Made by a program: the position numbers and the translations under genes. Shown here one piece after another: positions 24,490 to 31,819 of a stretch of 39,242 nt of DNA. Every line of letters begins with the position of its first letter. The first letter of the stretch is position 1. The stretch lies in assembly GCA_003020985.1 (NCBI GenBank), contig PXRM01000016.1, positions 1 through 39,242 on the forward strand. Direction: 5' to 3'. This DNA is from Halobacteriales archaeon QS_4_70_19 (GTDB taxonomy: Archaea; Halobacteriota; Halobacteria; Halobacteriales; Haloarculaceae). Below the pieces are notes generated by a model, which worked only from the letters and a program-made list of their open reading frames with translations, searched no databases and was not told the origin of the DNA.

Positions 24490-24570
24490 TACGGATTACG
24501 CTACCTGTTTCCCACGACGACCGCCCGAGTACGGACGGTCGATGTGGAACTGACGTAGCGTAATCCGTAT
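24489..24570. mobile_element. 82-bp MITE-like palindromic element
   Basis: The ends are perfect 16-bp inverted repeats (ATACGGATTACGCTAC at 24489-24504 and its complement at 24555-24570). The interior is also partly self-complementary, with CGACCG...CGGTCG around 24519-24542. Flanking TGA triplets (24487-24489 and 24570-24572) could be a 3-bp target duplication. It is too short to code. The sequence across the left junction, ACTGATACGGATTAC (24485-24499), recurs in inverse orientation at 4738-4752, also at a gene's 3' end. It may also act as a terminator for the upstream regulator gene. Confidence 0.55.
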
Positions 24571-24701
24571 GAGGCCGCCCCACGTCCCGCCTCGCAGCGA
24601 GCCTCCCAGTGTCACTGTCGACCCACCACCCGCCGGTCACCAGCCCCAGCCCGCGCGGCCGTTGGGGAACGACTAAACGGACGGCACCTCTCCCGCGGAG
24701 T

Positions 24702-25229
24702 ATGCAGGTCGTGCTGGGCGGCACGTTCGACCCCATCCACGACGGCCACCGGGCGCTGTTCGAGCGCGCGTTCGAACTCGGCGACGTGACCGTCGGCCTC
24801 ACCAGCGACGAACTCGCGCCGGAGAGTCGCACCGAGGACCGCTACGTCCGTCCGTTCGACGAGCGCCGGGCGGCGCTGCGCGAGGAGCTGTCGCGGCTCG
24901 CCGCCGAGCACGACCGGGAGTTCACCGTCCGCGAACTGACCGAGCCGACCGGCATCGCGACCGAGCCGGGCTTCGACGTACTCGTCGTCTCGCCGGAGAC
25001 GAGAGACGGAGGTGAGCAGGTCAACGAGATCCGCGAGGAGCGCGGCCTCGACCCGCTCGACATCGAGGTCGTGGACCACGTCCCCGCCGGGGACGGCGAG
25101 CCGATCTCCTCGACGCGCGTGGTGAACGGCGAGGTCGACGAGCACGGCAATCTCACGCCCGAGCGCGACGGCCGCCCCGGCCCGAACGACACCGACGTCC
25201 AGACGAGCACGGACGCCAGCGACGGGTAG
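24702..25229 (+). CDS. coaD: Phosphopantetheine adenylyltransferase (archaeal CoaD-type)
   Basis: A 175-residue nucleotidyltransferase that makes dephospho-CoA from 4'-phosphopantetheine and ATP. The N-terminal GGTFDPIHDGH (H13 and H16 of the HxGH-type motif) binds ATP, and ISSTRVVNGEV is the second ATP-site motif (ISSTxI type). About 25 residues beyond the domain form an acidic disordered tail. The TATA-like GACTAAACG at 24671 and the conserved start MQVVLGGTFDP place the ATG at 24702. Confidence 0.92.
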   Translation: MQVVLGGTFDPIHDGHRALFERAFELGDVTVGLTSDELAPESRTEDRYVRPFDERRAALREELSRLAAEHDREFTVRELTEPTGIATEPGFDVLVVSPETRDGGEQVNEIREERGLDPLDIEVVDHVPAGDGEPISSTRVVNGEVDEHGNLTPERDGRPGPNDTDVQTSTDASDG

Positions 25230-25241
25230 CCCACCGCCGCC

Positions 25242-25550
25242 CTACCAGCCCGGCGGCTCCAGCCCCGCCTCCTCCAGCAGCGACTTCCAGCGCCCCTGGA
25301 CCGTCAGGCGCGAGCACCCGACCGCGTCGGCCACTTCGGACTGCGAACGCCCGTCGCCGGCCATCAGTGCCCCTGCGTACACGGCCGCCCCCAGGACGGC
25401 CCGCTTCGACCGGTCCGTGTCGGGGTTCGCACTCAGGAACAGGTCCGACGCCCGGGAGCGCGCGTCCGTCCCGAGGCCAAGCCGGTCGGCTGCCGTCTCC
25501 AGCTCCGCCAGCCACTCCTCGTTGTCCACCTCGTCGGACGCGCGGTACAC
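25242..25550 (-). CDS. Single cyclin-repeat TFB-like protein
   Basis: A 102-residue acidic protein that resembles one cyclin repeat of TFB: LETAADRLGLGTDARSRASDLFL, then SKRAVLGAAVYAGALMAG, then the helix-turn-helix SQSEVADAVGCSRLTVQGRWKSLLEEAGL. It has no zinc ribbon, B-reader or second repeat, so it cannot act as a complete TFB. It may be a DNA-binding regulator derived from TFB. A TATA-like TTCAAGTACA (minus strand, 25571-25582) is about 25 nt upstream of the GTG at 25550, which favours this start over the GTG at 25637. The genes on either side face away. Confidence 0.7.
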   Translation of the reverse strand: MYRASDEVDNEEWLAELETAADRLGLGTDARSRASDLFLSANPDTDRSKRAVLGAAVYAGALMAGDGRSQSEVADAVGCSRLTVQGRWKSLLEEAGLEPPGW

Positions 25551-25570
25551 GGACGCTCCTCGGTCGCCGG

Positions 25571-25582
25571 TGTACTTGAATC
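25571..25582 (-). promoter_or_regulatory. TATA-like element of the TFB-like gene
   Basis: Read on the minus strand as GATTCAAGTACA, it is correctly spaced for leaderless initiation at the GTG at 25550. Confidence 0.4.
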
Positions 25583-25641
25583 TCCGGCCGGGGTGCCGGG
25601 CCGACCGATCCCCGCTCCCGTCCCCGGGAACCGCCACGGTG

Positions 25642-25649
25642 ATTTATCG
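25642..25649 (+). promoter_or_regulatory. TATA box of the gene at 25673
   Basis: TTTATCGG lies 24-31 nt upstream of the ATG at 25673, within the divergent promoter region shared with the TFB-like gene. Confidence 0.5.
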
Positions 25650-25672
25650 GGCCGGCGTGTGGAGTAGTCCCC

Positions 25673-26020
25673 ATGCGACGGACGGCACTCCCCGACACCC
25701 CCTTCCAGCGGTTCGTCCTGCTCGCCGTCGCGGACCTGGCGCTGGAGGACCGCCTGCCGGTTCACTCGTTCGACGTGCGCGAGCGGTGCACGGCGCGTAC
25801 CGGGTCCGTGACCTGCGCCGAGGGCGGCGTCGAGCGCACGGCCGTCCTGCACGCGCTGGAGGCGCTCTCGGGCGACGGCCCCCTGACCGAGGTCGAGGTC
25901 ACCTCGCCCGTCGGCAAGGGTCGCCCCGGGTTCGACCTCGACCCCGACCCGGCGGAGGTCGTCGCTGCACTCGTGTCGGACGAGTCGGTCGGCGACTACG
26001 CCCGGTCGCGACAAGACTGA
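25673..26020 (+). CDS. Hypothetical haloarchaeal protein, possible winged helix
   Basis: A 115-residue acidic soluble protein. The helix PFQRFVLLAVADLALEDRL, followed by HSFDVRERC and VERTAVLHALEALSGDGPL, could be a helix-turn-helix, with TEVEVTSPVGKGRPGFDLD as a wing. Cysteines at residues 39 and 48 show no zinc pattern. I do not recognise a named family. It is divergently transcribed from the TFB-like gene, which fits two linked regulators but does not prove it. Confidence 0.6.
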   Translation: MRRTALPDTPFQRFVLLAVADLALEDRLPVHSFDVRERCTARTGSVTCAEGGVERTAVLHALEALSGDGPLTEVEVTSPVGKGRPGFDLDPDPAEVVAALVSDESVGDYARSRQD

Positions 26021-26070
26021 CGTGACCCCCGGCCGCGAACGCTTTTGCCCACGGCAGCCGTCGCTGCCCC

Positions 26071-26610
26071 ATGGACGGCCACGTCGAGGAACTCCGCCTC
26101 GCGCCCGAGGACTCGGCCCCGATGGAGTCGGTCTCGTCGGTCGAGGCCCGCCCGGGCGGCCTCGTCGGCGACCGCTACTACGAGGGTACCGGCTACTACT
26201 CCCCGTTCGACGTCTGCGAGGTGACGTTCGCCGAGGCGGAGGCGCTGGAGACCATCCGCGAGAAGTACGCCATCGACCTGACCGACGGTCGTCACCGCCG
26301 GAACGTCGTCACCCGGGGGGTCGACGTCCACGAACTGCTGGACCACCGGTTCGCGGTCGGGGAGGTGACCTTCGAGGGGACCCGTCCCCGTCCACCCTGC
26401 GTCCACGTCGAGCAGGTCGCCGACGAGGAGGGGGTGATGGAGGCGCTCGCGGAGGGCCGCGGCGGTATCTGCGCGGACGTGGTCGACGGGGGGACGCTCC
26501 GCGTCGGTGACGAGTTCGGCGCCCGGGAGACCGTGAACCCCGACCCCGCGAGCATCGCGCGGGCCATGCGCGAGCGCGCCGAGGAGCGGACCGAGCGGCG
26601 GGTGGAGTGA
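26071..26610 (+). CDS. MOSC domain protein
   Basis: A 179-residue single-domain MOSC protein (molybdenum cofactor sulfurase C-terminal fold), a family that handles sulfur or N-hydroxylated substrates with Moco. It starts with VEELRLAPEDSAPMESVSSVEARPGGLVGDRYYEGTG-type family sequence; RRNVVTRGVDVHELL and RPRPPCVHVEQV (with the conserved cysteine) and the closing GGTLRVGDEF are recognisable. There is no N-terminal beta-barrel or ferredoxin partner. CGCTTTTGCC about 27 nt upstream of the ATG is the likely promoter element. Confidence 0.85.
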   Translation: MDGHVEELRLAPEDSAPMESVSSVEARPGGLVGDRYYEGTGYYSPFDVCEVTFAEAEALETIREKYAIDLTDGRHRRNVVTRGVDVHELLDHRFAVGEVTFEGTRPRPPCVHVEQVADEEGVMEALAEGRGGICADVVDGGTLRVGDEFGARETVNPDPASIARAMRERAEERTERRVE

Positions 26611-26657
26611 GGGGAAGGCGTCAGGTTCTTGCCGTCTTCCGGCGGAGTCTCGAACGC

Positions 26658-26741
26658 GCGCGGGTAGCCAAGCCAGGAAACGGCGCAGCGCTTAGGACGC
26701 TGTCTCGTAGGAGTCCGCCGGTTCGAATCCGGTCCCGCGCA
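26658..26741 (+). tRNA. tRNA-Leu (UAG anticodon)
   Basis: The acceptor stem GCGCGGG (26658-26664) pairs with CCCGCGC (26734-26740), with discriminator A at 26741. The D-arm has GCC...GGC, the anticodon stem-loop is CAGCG-CTTAGGA-CGCTG with anticodon TAG, a long class II variable arm follows, and the T-arm contains GGTTCGAATCC. The anticodon and long variable arm identify leucine (CUN codons). No intron is present and CCA is not encoded. Confidence 0.93.
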
Positions 26742-26862
26742 CTGAGCGGAAGCCGGCGAAGGGAGCGAGTCGGCTGGAGCGAGGGAGCAGGGCCCGATTC
26801 GAACCCTGGAAGACGAGCGAAGCGAGTCTTCCACCGGTTCGAATCCGGTCCCGCGCACTGAG
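26718..26862 (+). repeat. 29-bp direct repeat of the tRNA-Leu 3' end (att-like scar)
   Basis: The T-arm and acceptor 3' strand of tRNA-Leu plus five downstream bases (26718-26746) recur exactly at 26834-26862. The 87 nt between hold a perfect 7-bp hairpin (26808-26814 with 26826-26832) and a degenerate T-arm-like CAGGG...TTCGAA...CCCTG (26788-26808). Duplication of a tRNA 3' end is what site-specific integration leaves. The short interval suggests that the element was deleted or that this is an empty, decayed attachment site. Confidence 0.7.
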
Positions 26863-27340
26863 GAATACTCATCGAGGGCGCTTCTATCACCATACCTGCC
26901 CCCATATCCGATCATATGGTCATTTTTCCAACTAACCTCTCGAATTCCCAGCATAAAGACCAGATAGCCGAGTAATATCACCTTCCGACCGACGATAGTC
27001 ACCTACCGATGACGAACCGGACGACCATCCCGGAACCGCTGGAGAGCCCGGGCCGGCGACGGAATCGTCCGGACGACCGGAACGATTCGGGTAGCGTACT
27101 GCTTCTCGTCGCCGAGTAGACGTTTGAGCGCCCACCTCGCCAGCCCCGGCTGCGATGAGCCAGCGTCGGAAGGAACTCCTCCGCGGGATCGACGGGACGG
27201 CACAGGACGTGTTCGACCTGGGGACGCGGCGCGAGGCCCGGAAGGAGGCACCCCGCCCCGGGACGCTACCAGCCCGGTCTTCTACCCCCTTTCCTATGCA
27301 GGGGGAACCCGCATTGAGCGGACAGCCCGACTCTCGACCG
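26863..27340. other. Region between the tRNA scar and the rubredoxin-like gene
   Basis: About 26863-27005 is clearly richer in AT than the surroundings and shows no gene, which fits foreign remnant DNA. From 27155 an ATG opens a frame (MSQRRKELLRGIDG...) that runs without a stop into the next gene. A TATA-like CGTTTGAG at 27120 precedes it, so a small N-terminal fragment or an extended product cannot be excluded. A CCCCCT...AGGGGG hairpin (about 27285-27305) lies between the two. Confidence 0.4.
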
Positions 27341-27667
27341 ATGAACGACCAGGAAACCATCGAGAGCGGTGAACCCATCTACGACGAGGAGGGGACGGAA
27401 CTGGGCGTCGTGACCGGGTCCACGGCCGATGGACTCACCGTCTCGGTCAACGAGGAGGTCGAGTACGTCAGTAACGACGAGTCCGGCACTGGCGAGACGT
27501 CCGAGAACATCGACCCGAGCGACCACGACCCCGGCCCGGAGTTCGGCGAGGGGTACCTGATGTGGCGGTGCGAGAAGTGTGGCGAGATGGGCGAACTCGA
27601 CGACGGATTCCCCGACGAGTGCCCGGACTGCGGGTCCGAAGAGGTCATCAAGTGGAAGGAGGACTGA
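27341..27667 (+). CDS. Rubredoxin-like zinc protein (DUF7130-like)
   Basis: A 108-residue acidic protein. Residues 1-40 form a small beta domain (GEPIYDEEGTELGVVTG...), followed by an acidic linker and a C-terminal rubredoxin/zinc-ribbon knuckle pair, WRCEKCGEMGEL...PDECPDCGSEE, ending in VIKWKED. Four cysteines in two CxxC pairs should bind Zn or Fe. It resembles the haloarchaeal family I know as DUF7130; the function is unknown. The frame extends to 27155, but conservation as I recall it begins at MNDQETIESG. The next gene starts 2 nt after its stop, so they are co-transcribed. Confidence 0.7.
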   Translation: MNDQETIESGEPIYDEEGTELGVVTGSTADGLTVSVNEEVEYVSNDESGTGETSENIDPSDHDPGPEFGEGYLMWRCEKCGEMGELDDGFPDECPDCGSEEVIKWKED

Positions 27668-27669
27668 AC

Positions 27670-28476
27670 GTGGCAGACCCGACCGTTCGGACGGCCGAGA
27701 CCGACGACCTGGGCCGCGTCCGCGAGATCGCGGAGAGCTCGCTCACCTCGTCGTACGCGCTGAGCCCGAACGACATCGAGACCATCGTGGAGATCGAGTT
27801 CGACGCGGACGCGCTCGCGGAGCGCCTCGACGACGACGACGAGTCGCTGCTGGTGGCCGAGATCGAGGACGAGGACGGGGACCTGCTCGCCGGGTTCGCC
27901 ACCTACGGCGGCGGCCTGATCGACTGGCTCCACGTCGACCCCGAACGGCAGGGGCTCGGCGTGGGGACGGCGCTGTTCGAACACGCCCGGGAGAAGGCCG
28001 ACGGCAGTGACGACGGGGTCCGGGCCGTGTCGCTCACGGAGAACACCTCCTCGGGCCGGTTCTTCGAGCGGTTCGACTTCGAGCGCGTCGACGAGCGGGA
28101 GACGGAGATCGGGAAGCGGGAGCTCCGCGAGTACGTCTTCGCGCCGGCGGACGCCGTTACGGAGACCGAGGACGAGTCCGAACGCGTGAGCGACGCCGGG
28201 GAGTCCGTGGTGCCCACGGAACGGGACGACCTCAACCTGCCCGACGAGACGGAGGCCGACGGCCGGACGGTCTACCTCGGCGACGAGGCGATCGCCGGGT
28301 CGGAAGGCGGCTTCGTCGTCACCTTCGCCGACGAGGCCGGGACCGAGGAGTACGGCTACTTCTGCGTGAACTGCGACTCGACGGACGTCTCGGTGGGTAG
28401 CATGGACCAGGTGAAATGTGGCAACTGCGGGAACACCCACAAGCCCGAACAGGAGTACGACGGGTCGTATCTGTAG
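27670..28476 (+). CDS. GNAT acetyltransferase with C-terminal zinc ribbon (DUF5816-like)
   Basis: A 268-residue two-domain protein. Residues 1-155 are a GNAT fold with the acetyl-CoA loop in IDWLHVDPERQGLGVGTALF and the late-domain LTENTSSGRFFERFDFERV. An acidic linker (about 160-200) leads to a C-terminal domain with YGYFCVNCDSTDV...VKCGNCGNTHKPEQEYD, two CxxC pairs typical of a zinc ribbon. The acetylation target is unknown; the ribbon may bind a protein or nucleic acid. The GTG start follows the upstream stop by 2 nt, which fixes it. Confidence 0.82.
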   Translation: MADPTVRTAETDDLGRVREIAESSLTSSYALSPNDIETIVEIEFDADALAERLDDDDESLLVAEIEDEDGDLLAGFATYGGGLIDWLHVDPERQGLGVGTALFEHAREKADGSDDGVRAVSLTENTSSGRFFERFDFERVDERETEIGKRELREYVFAPADAVTETEDESERVSDAGESVVPTERDDLNLPDETEADGRTVYLGDEAIAGSEGGFVVTFADEAGTEEYGYFCVNCDSTDVSVGSMDQVKCGNCGNTHKPEQEYDGSYL

Positions 28477-28501
28477 GTCGGCGCGGCGTCAGCGCAGGCC
28501 C

Positions 28502-28509
28502 GGAATTTT
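28502..28509 (+). promoter_or_regulatory. TATA-like box of the UbiA/cyclase gene
   Basis: GGAATTTT lies about 27-34 nt upstream of the ATG at 28536. It indicates separate transcription from the GNAT gene and a leaderless message. Confidence 0.45.
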
Positions 28510-28535
28510 TCCTGACGCCGGACGACCCCCTCGAC

Positions 28536-29741
28536 ATGGGAATCGCACGCCACGGCGCCGGCCCGACGGCGGGTATCCGCGCGCTGGGCTCGCAGGTCCA
28601 CCCGGTGTTCATGCTGCCGCCGCTGGCAGCCAGCGTGTTCGGGGCCCTCCTCGCCGCGACGACGCGACTCGGCGCCACCGACGCGGCGCTCGCTCCGGTC
28701 GCGCTCGGCGTCCACCTGGTGGCGGTCTTCTTCGGCCTCTACACGGCGCATCTCAAGGACGGCTACGTCGACTTCCATCGCCGAAACGAGGACGAGGACC
28801 ACCCGCTCACGGCGCGGGGCTGCCGGCTGGCGCTCGCCGGGTCGACGGCCGGGTTCGCAGTCGCGCTCGCTGCGGTCGTCACTGTCGCCGGCCCGTTCGC
28901 GGGCCTGCTGACGCTCCCGGGCTGGGTCATCGGCTACCTCCACGCGCCGGAGTTCGACACGAACCCGGTGACGGTCACCGCGGGCTACCCGTCCGGCGTC
29001 GCCCTAGCGCTGCTGGGCGGGTTCTACGTCCAGGCCGGAACGCTCTCGCCGGCGGTCGTCGCGTTCGCCGGGGTCTTCCTCGTCAGCCTCTGCGGGGTGA
29101 AGATCATCGACGACGCGACGGACGTCCGGTACGACCGCTCCATCGGGAAGCGGACGGTCGCGGTCGTACTGGGGCCGCGCCGCGCCCGCGAGGTGGCCTT
29201 CGGCCTGCTGGGGCTCGGGATGTTTCTCGTCGTCGCGTTCGCCGTCGACGGGCTGTTCCCGGCGAGCGCGGTGCTAGCGGTCGTTCCGTTCGTCGCCGTC
29301 GCGGCGTTCGCGGCGCGCGCCGACCCGGAGCTGGCGACGGAGCTGCTCATCCGCGGGGCGTACCTGTTCCTGGCCGTCCTCGTGGCGGCCGTCTGGTTCC
29401 GGCCGCTCGCGGGCGTCCCGCTGCCCGACATCGGCGTCCTCGGCAGGTACACCTACCTGGCGACGGAGGTCGCCTTCGGCGCGGGCGCGCTCGTCCTGCT
29501 GTGGCGGGCGGACGCCTGGTGGCGGGTCGCCCGGACGGTCGCAGTGCTCTACCCGCTGGCGTACCTCTGGGACTGGTACACGCTGGAGGTGGGCGTGTTC
29601 GCGATTCCGCTCCGAACGGGCGTCGAACTGCTTGGCATCCCACTCGAGGAGCACCTGTTCATGCTCGTCGTCCCGGCGTTCGCCATCGGGGTCCACGAAC
29701 TGCTGAACGGCGGTACCGGCGAGGCCCCCACCGGGGACTGA
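28536..29741 (+). CDS. UbiA-type prenyltransferase fused to a lycopene-cyclase-like domain
   Basis: A 401-residue membrane protein with about nine to eleven hydrophobic helices. Residues 1-~300 look like UbiA: the first acidic motif HLKDGYVDF (72-80) with NEDEDHPLT after it, and the second motif IIDDATDVRYD (190-200) with SIGKRT. The last ~60 residues (from about 339) contain YLWDWYTLEVGVFAIP and LLGIPLEEHLFMLVVP, which resemble the helix pair of the CrtY/CarR-type lycopene cyclase domain. UbiA enzymes elongate lycopene in C50 carotenoid synthesis, so a carotenoid elongase/cyclase is plausible. The acceptor and product are inference. Confidence 0.72.
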   Translation: MGIARHGAGPTAGIRALGSQVHPVFMLPPLAASVFGALLAATTRLGATDAALAPVALGVHLVAVFFGLYTAHLKDGYVDFHRRNEDEDHPLTARGCRLALAGSTAGFAVALAAVVTVAGPFAGLLTLPGWVIGYLHAPEFDTNPVTVTAGYPSGVALALLGGFYVQAGTLSPAVVAFAGVFLVSLCGVKIIDDATDVRYDRSIGKRTVAVVLGPRRAREVAFGLLGLGMFLVVAFAVDGLFPASAVLAVVPFVAVAAFAARADPELATELLIRGAYLFLAVLVAAVWFRPLAGVPLPDIGVLGRYTYLATEVAFGAGALVLLWRADAWWRVARTVAVLYPLAYLWDWYTLEVGVFAIPLRTGVELLGIPLEEHLFMLVVPAFAIGVHELLNGGTGEAPTGD

Positions 29742-29840
29742 CTGGACCCGGGGGCCGGAACCGTCCGGTCGTTTTTGACGTTCCGGGCCGAACGTTCGGG
29801 TGATGCGCGTCCGAACTCCCTCGTCCGGTCACCGCGGCGC

Positions 29841-30419
29841 ATGACCGACCCGACCGAACCCGATGGGGGCAGCCCGACAGAGTCGCCCGAGCCCGGCGAG
29901 CCGGGGGCCCCCGACCCGGCTACTCCCGACGGGGCCGGCGGGCAGACGGCCCAGATGACGGAGTCGTCCGCCCCACGGCTCGACCAGTACGCGGACCTGA
30001 TGGACCGCTTCATCAGGGGCGTCGAGATCTCCGCGGCGACGGTGTTCGCGTTCCTGTTCGCCGTCGGCGTGGTGGACCTGGCGCTGCAGATCTTCCAGTC
30101 CGTCCAGAGCGGCGCCATCACGGACCCGCTGGTCGTCATCGGGTTCATCGACACGGGGCTCCTCCTCCTCATCATCGTCGAGGTCTACCAGACCGTCCTC
30201 GCGTACGTCAAGGAGGACGACACGCGACGGATCGTCCGGCTGGTCATCTACACCGGCGTCATCGCGATGGTGCGGAAAGCCATCATCTTCCGGACGGGCG
30301 AGTACGGGAGCGAGATGCAGGCGCTGACGGCCGCGTCCGCGTACACGATACTCATCCTGGGGCTGATCGGGCTCCTGTTCGTCGAGCAGGCGTTCGGCGA
30401 CCGGCTGCTCGGGGAGTAG
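29841..30419 (+). CDS. PsiE-like membrane protein
   Basis: A 192-residue protein. A disordered Pro/Glu/Gly-rich N-terminus (about 1-45) is followed by four hydrophobic helices (about 62-85, 98-122, 135-152, 165-185). DRFIRGVEISAATVFAFLFAVGVVDLALQIF and the last loop with VRKAIIF recall the phosphate-starvation-inducible PsiE family. Its biochemical role is unknown, and nothing here shows a link to phosphate. The TATA-like GTTTTTGACG at 29770 would leave a leader of about 40 nt. Confidence 0.68.
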   Translation: MTDPTEPDGGSPTESPEPGEPGAPDPATPDGAGGQTAQMTESSAPRLDQYADLMDRFIRGVEISAATVFAFLFAVGVVDLALQIFQSVQSGAITDPLVVIGFIDTGLLLLIIVEVYQTVLAYVKEDDTRRIVRLVIYTGVIAMVRKAIIFRTGEYGSEMQALTAASAYTILILGLIGLLFVEQAFGDRLLGE

Positions 30420-30453
30420 CGGGCGGGCGGAGCCGGGAGGCCGGGAGCGCCGG

Positions 30454-30834
30454 TCAGGGTTCGGGCGCGATCATCTGTTTCGCGAACACGAGCCCGAACA
30501 GCACCAGCCCGAGGCCGAACGCGGACTCGACGAGGCTGAAGACTGAGAACCGGTGGACGAGGACCGCGATGCCGAACCCGAGGAAGACGACGACCGGGAC
30601 GATCATGCCGCTGACCATCAGCGGCAGGTCCGTCTCGCGGCGGAGCGCGACCATGGTGAACCCGGACATGCCGAGCGACACGGCGGCCGGCGCGGCGACC
30701 GCCAGCGGTAGCTCGCGGGTGACGACCAGCAGCGGTGCCGGCAGGGCGAGGAGCCCACTGACGCTGGCCTCCCCCGCGATACCGACAGCGATGCCACCGA
30801 GCGCGAACAGCGTCAGGAGCACGAATCGCCGCAT
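30454..30834 (-). CDS. Small four-helix membrane protein
   Basis: A 126-residue hydrophobic protein beginning MRRFVLLTLFALGGIAVGI, with four hydrophobic segments (about 4-22, 30-55, 70-92, 98-120). I do not recognise a family. The ATG at 30834 fits a minus-strand TATA element CGATAAGCC about 27 nt upstream; the longer frame to 31029 is antisense to rnp3. It is convergent with the PsiE-like gene. Confidence 0.65.
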   Translation of the reverse strand: MRRFVLLTLFALGGIAVGIAGEASVSGLLALPAPLLVVTRELPLAVAAPAAVSLGMSGFTMVALRRETDLPLMVSGMIVPVVVFLGFGIAVLVHRFSVFSLVESAFGLGLVLFGLVFAKQMIAPEP

Positions 30835-30958
30835 GCGCCGCCGTCGACACCGGGAGGGCTTATCGGTTCGCACCAGCCGCCGTCGTCGTGGCTCCGCAGG
30901 ACCGCCCGACATCGCGGCACCGACACGTCCTTGAGCGCGCCATCCGTGCTGGCACGCG

Positions 30959-31819
30959 ATGACCGGCGACGACGGATCGGGTCCCCGAGCGGACGCCGAC
31001 GGCGGGGGGCACCCGGCCGGCGACGACACCGAGGACGGGGCCGGCGACCAGCAGGAGAGCGTGACTGACGGGCCCTACGCCGCGGTCCACACCCGGCCGG
31101 AGGGGACGGCGACGGTCGCCCGGATGGCGCTGACTGCCGCCGAGGCCGACTACGCGGGCATCGTCGTCCGGAACCACGGTGACGCCGACGCCGTGCCCGC
31201 CGACCCATCGGAGCGGGAACACGGTGACCCCGCCGACGGCGCGTACGTCCCGGCGGCGGTCGCGGACGCGTACGACGTGGACGTCGTCCCGGCGGTCGAG
31301 ATCCGGACGGACGACCGGGGGCAGGCGGCGGAACTGCTGTCGCGCTACCGGGACGAACGGGTCGTCGTCTGCGTCCACGGTGGCCCCCTGAACCGCTGGG
31401 CCGTCGAGGACCCGCGGGTCGACGTCCTCGCCCACCCGACCCGCGGGGAGGGCGATCTGAACCACGTGCTCGTGAAGGCGGCGGCGCGCAACGGCGTCCG
31501 GCTGGAGTTCGACCTCTCGCGGATGCTCCGGCGGACGGGCGGCGAGCGCGTCAGGGCGGTACGCGGCCTCCGTAAGCAGCGGGAGATCGTCGCCCACTAC
31601 GACGCCCCGTTCGTGGTGAGCACCGATCCGACCTCACACCTCCAGGTACGGAGCCCGCGCGCGCTGCGTGCCGTGGGGGAGACCGTCAGCTTCGAACCCG
31701 ACCGGATCGACGCCGGCCTGCGGGAGTGGGGCCGTCTCGCCGCCCGCAACCGCGAGCGACTCGGCGAGGATTTCATTGCCCCCGGGGTCTACAGAGGTCG
31801 GTATGAAGAAGTCGATTGA
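30959..31819 (+). CDS. rnp3: Ribonuclease P protein component 3 (Rpp30)
   Basis: A 286-residue TIM-barrel-like subunit of archaeal RNase P, which matures tRNA 5' ends with the catalytic RNA. The conserved part starts at YAAVHTRPEGTATVARMALTAAEADYAGIVVRNHG (from about residue 40) and contains VEIRTDD, VCVHGG, RVDVLAHPTRGEGDLNHVLVKAAARNGVRLEFDLSRMLR-type family sequence. The first ~38 residues are a disordered acidic extension; a GTG at 31061 would remove most of it. It overlaps the methyltransferase gene by 17 nt. Confidence 0.92.
   Translation: MTGDDGSGPRADADGGGHPAGDDTEDGAGDQQESVTDGPYAAVHTRPEGTATVARMALTAAEADYAGIVVRNHGDADAVPADPSEREHGDPADGAYVPAAVADAYDVDVVPAVEIRTDDRGQAAELLSRYRDERVVVCVHGGPLNRWAVEDPRVDVLAHPTRGEGDLNHVLVKAAARNGVRLEFDLSRMLRRTGGERVRAVRGLRKQREIVAHYDAPFVVSTDPTSHLQVRSPRALRAVGETVSFEPDRIDAGLREWGRLAARNRERLGEDFIAPGVYRGRYEEVD

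Noticed and set aside
26742..26862. A second complete tRNA-Leu
   Set aside because: Only the T-arm and 3' acceptor strand are repeated. No matching 5' acceptor, D-arm or anticodon arm is present.
27155..27340. N-terminal extension of the rubredoxin-like protein or a separate small gene
   Set aside because: The conserved domain starts at 27341, a hairpin lies between, and the extension reads as low-complexity Arg/Pro sequence after about residue 30. It is kept only as a remark.
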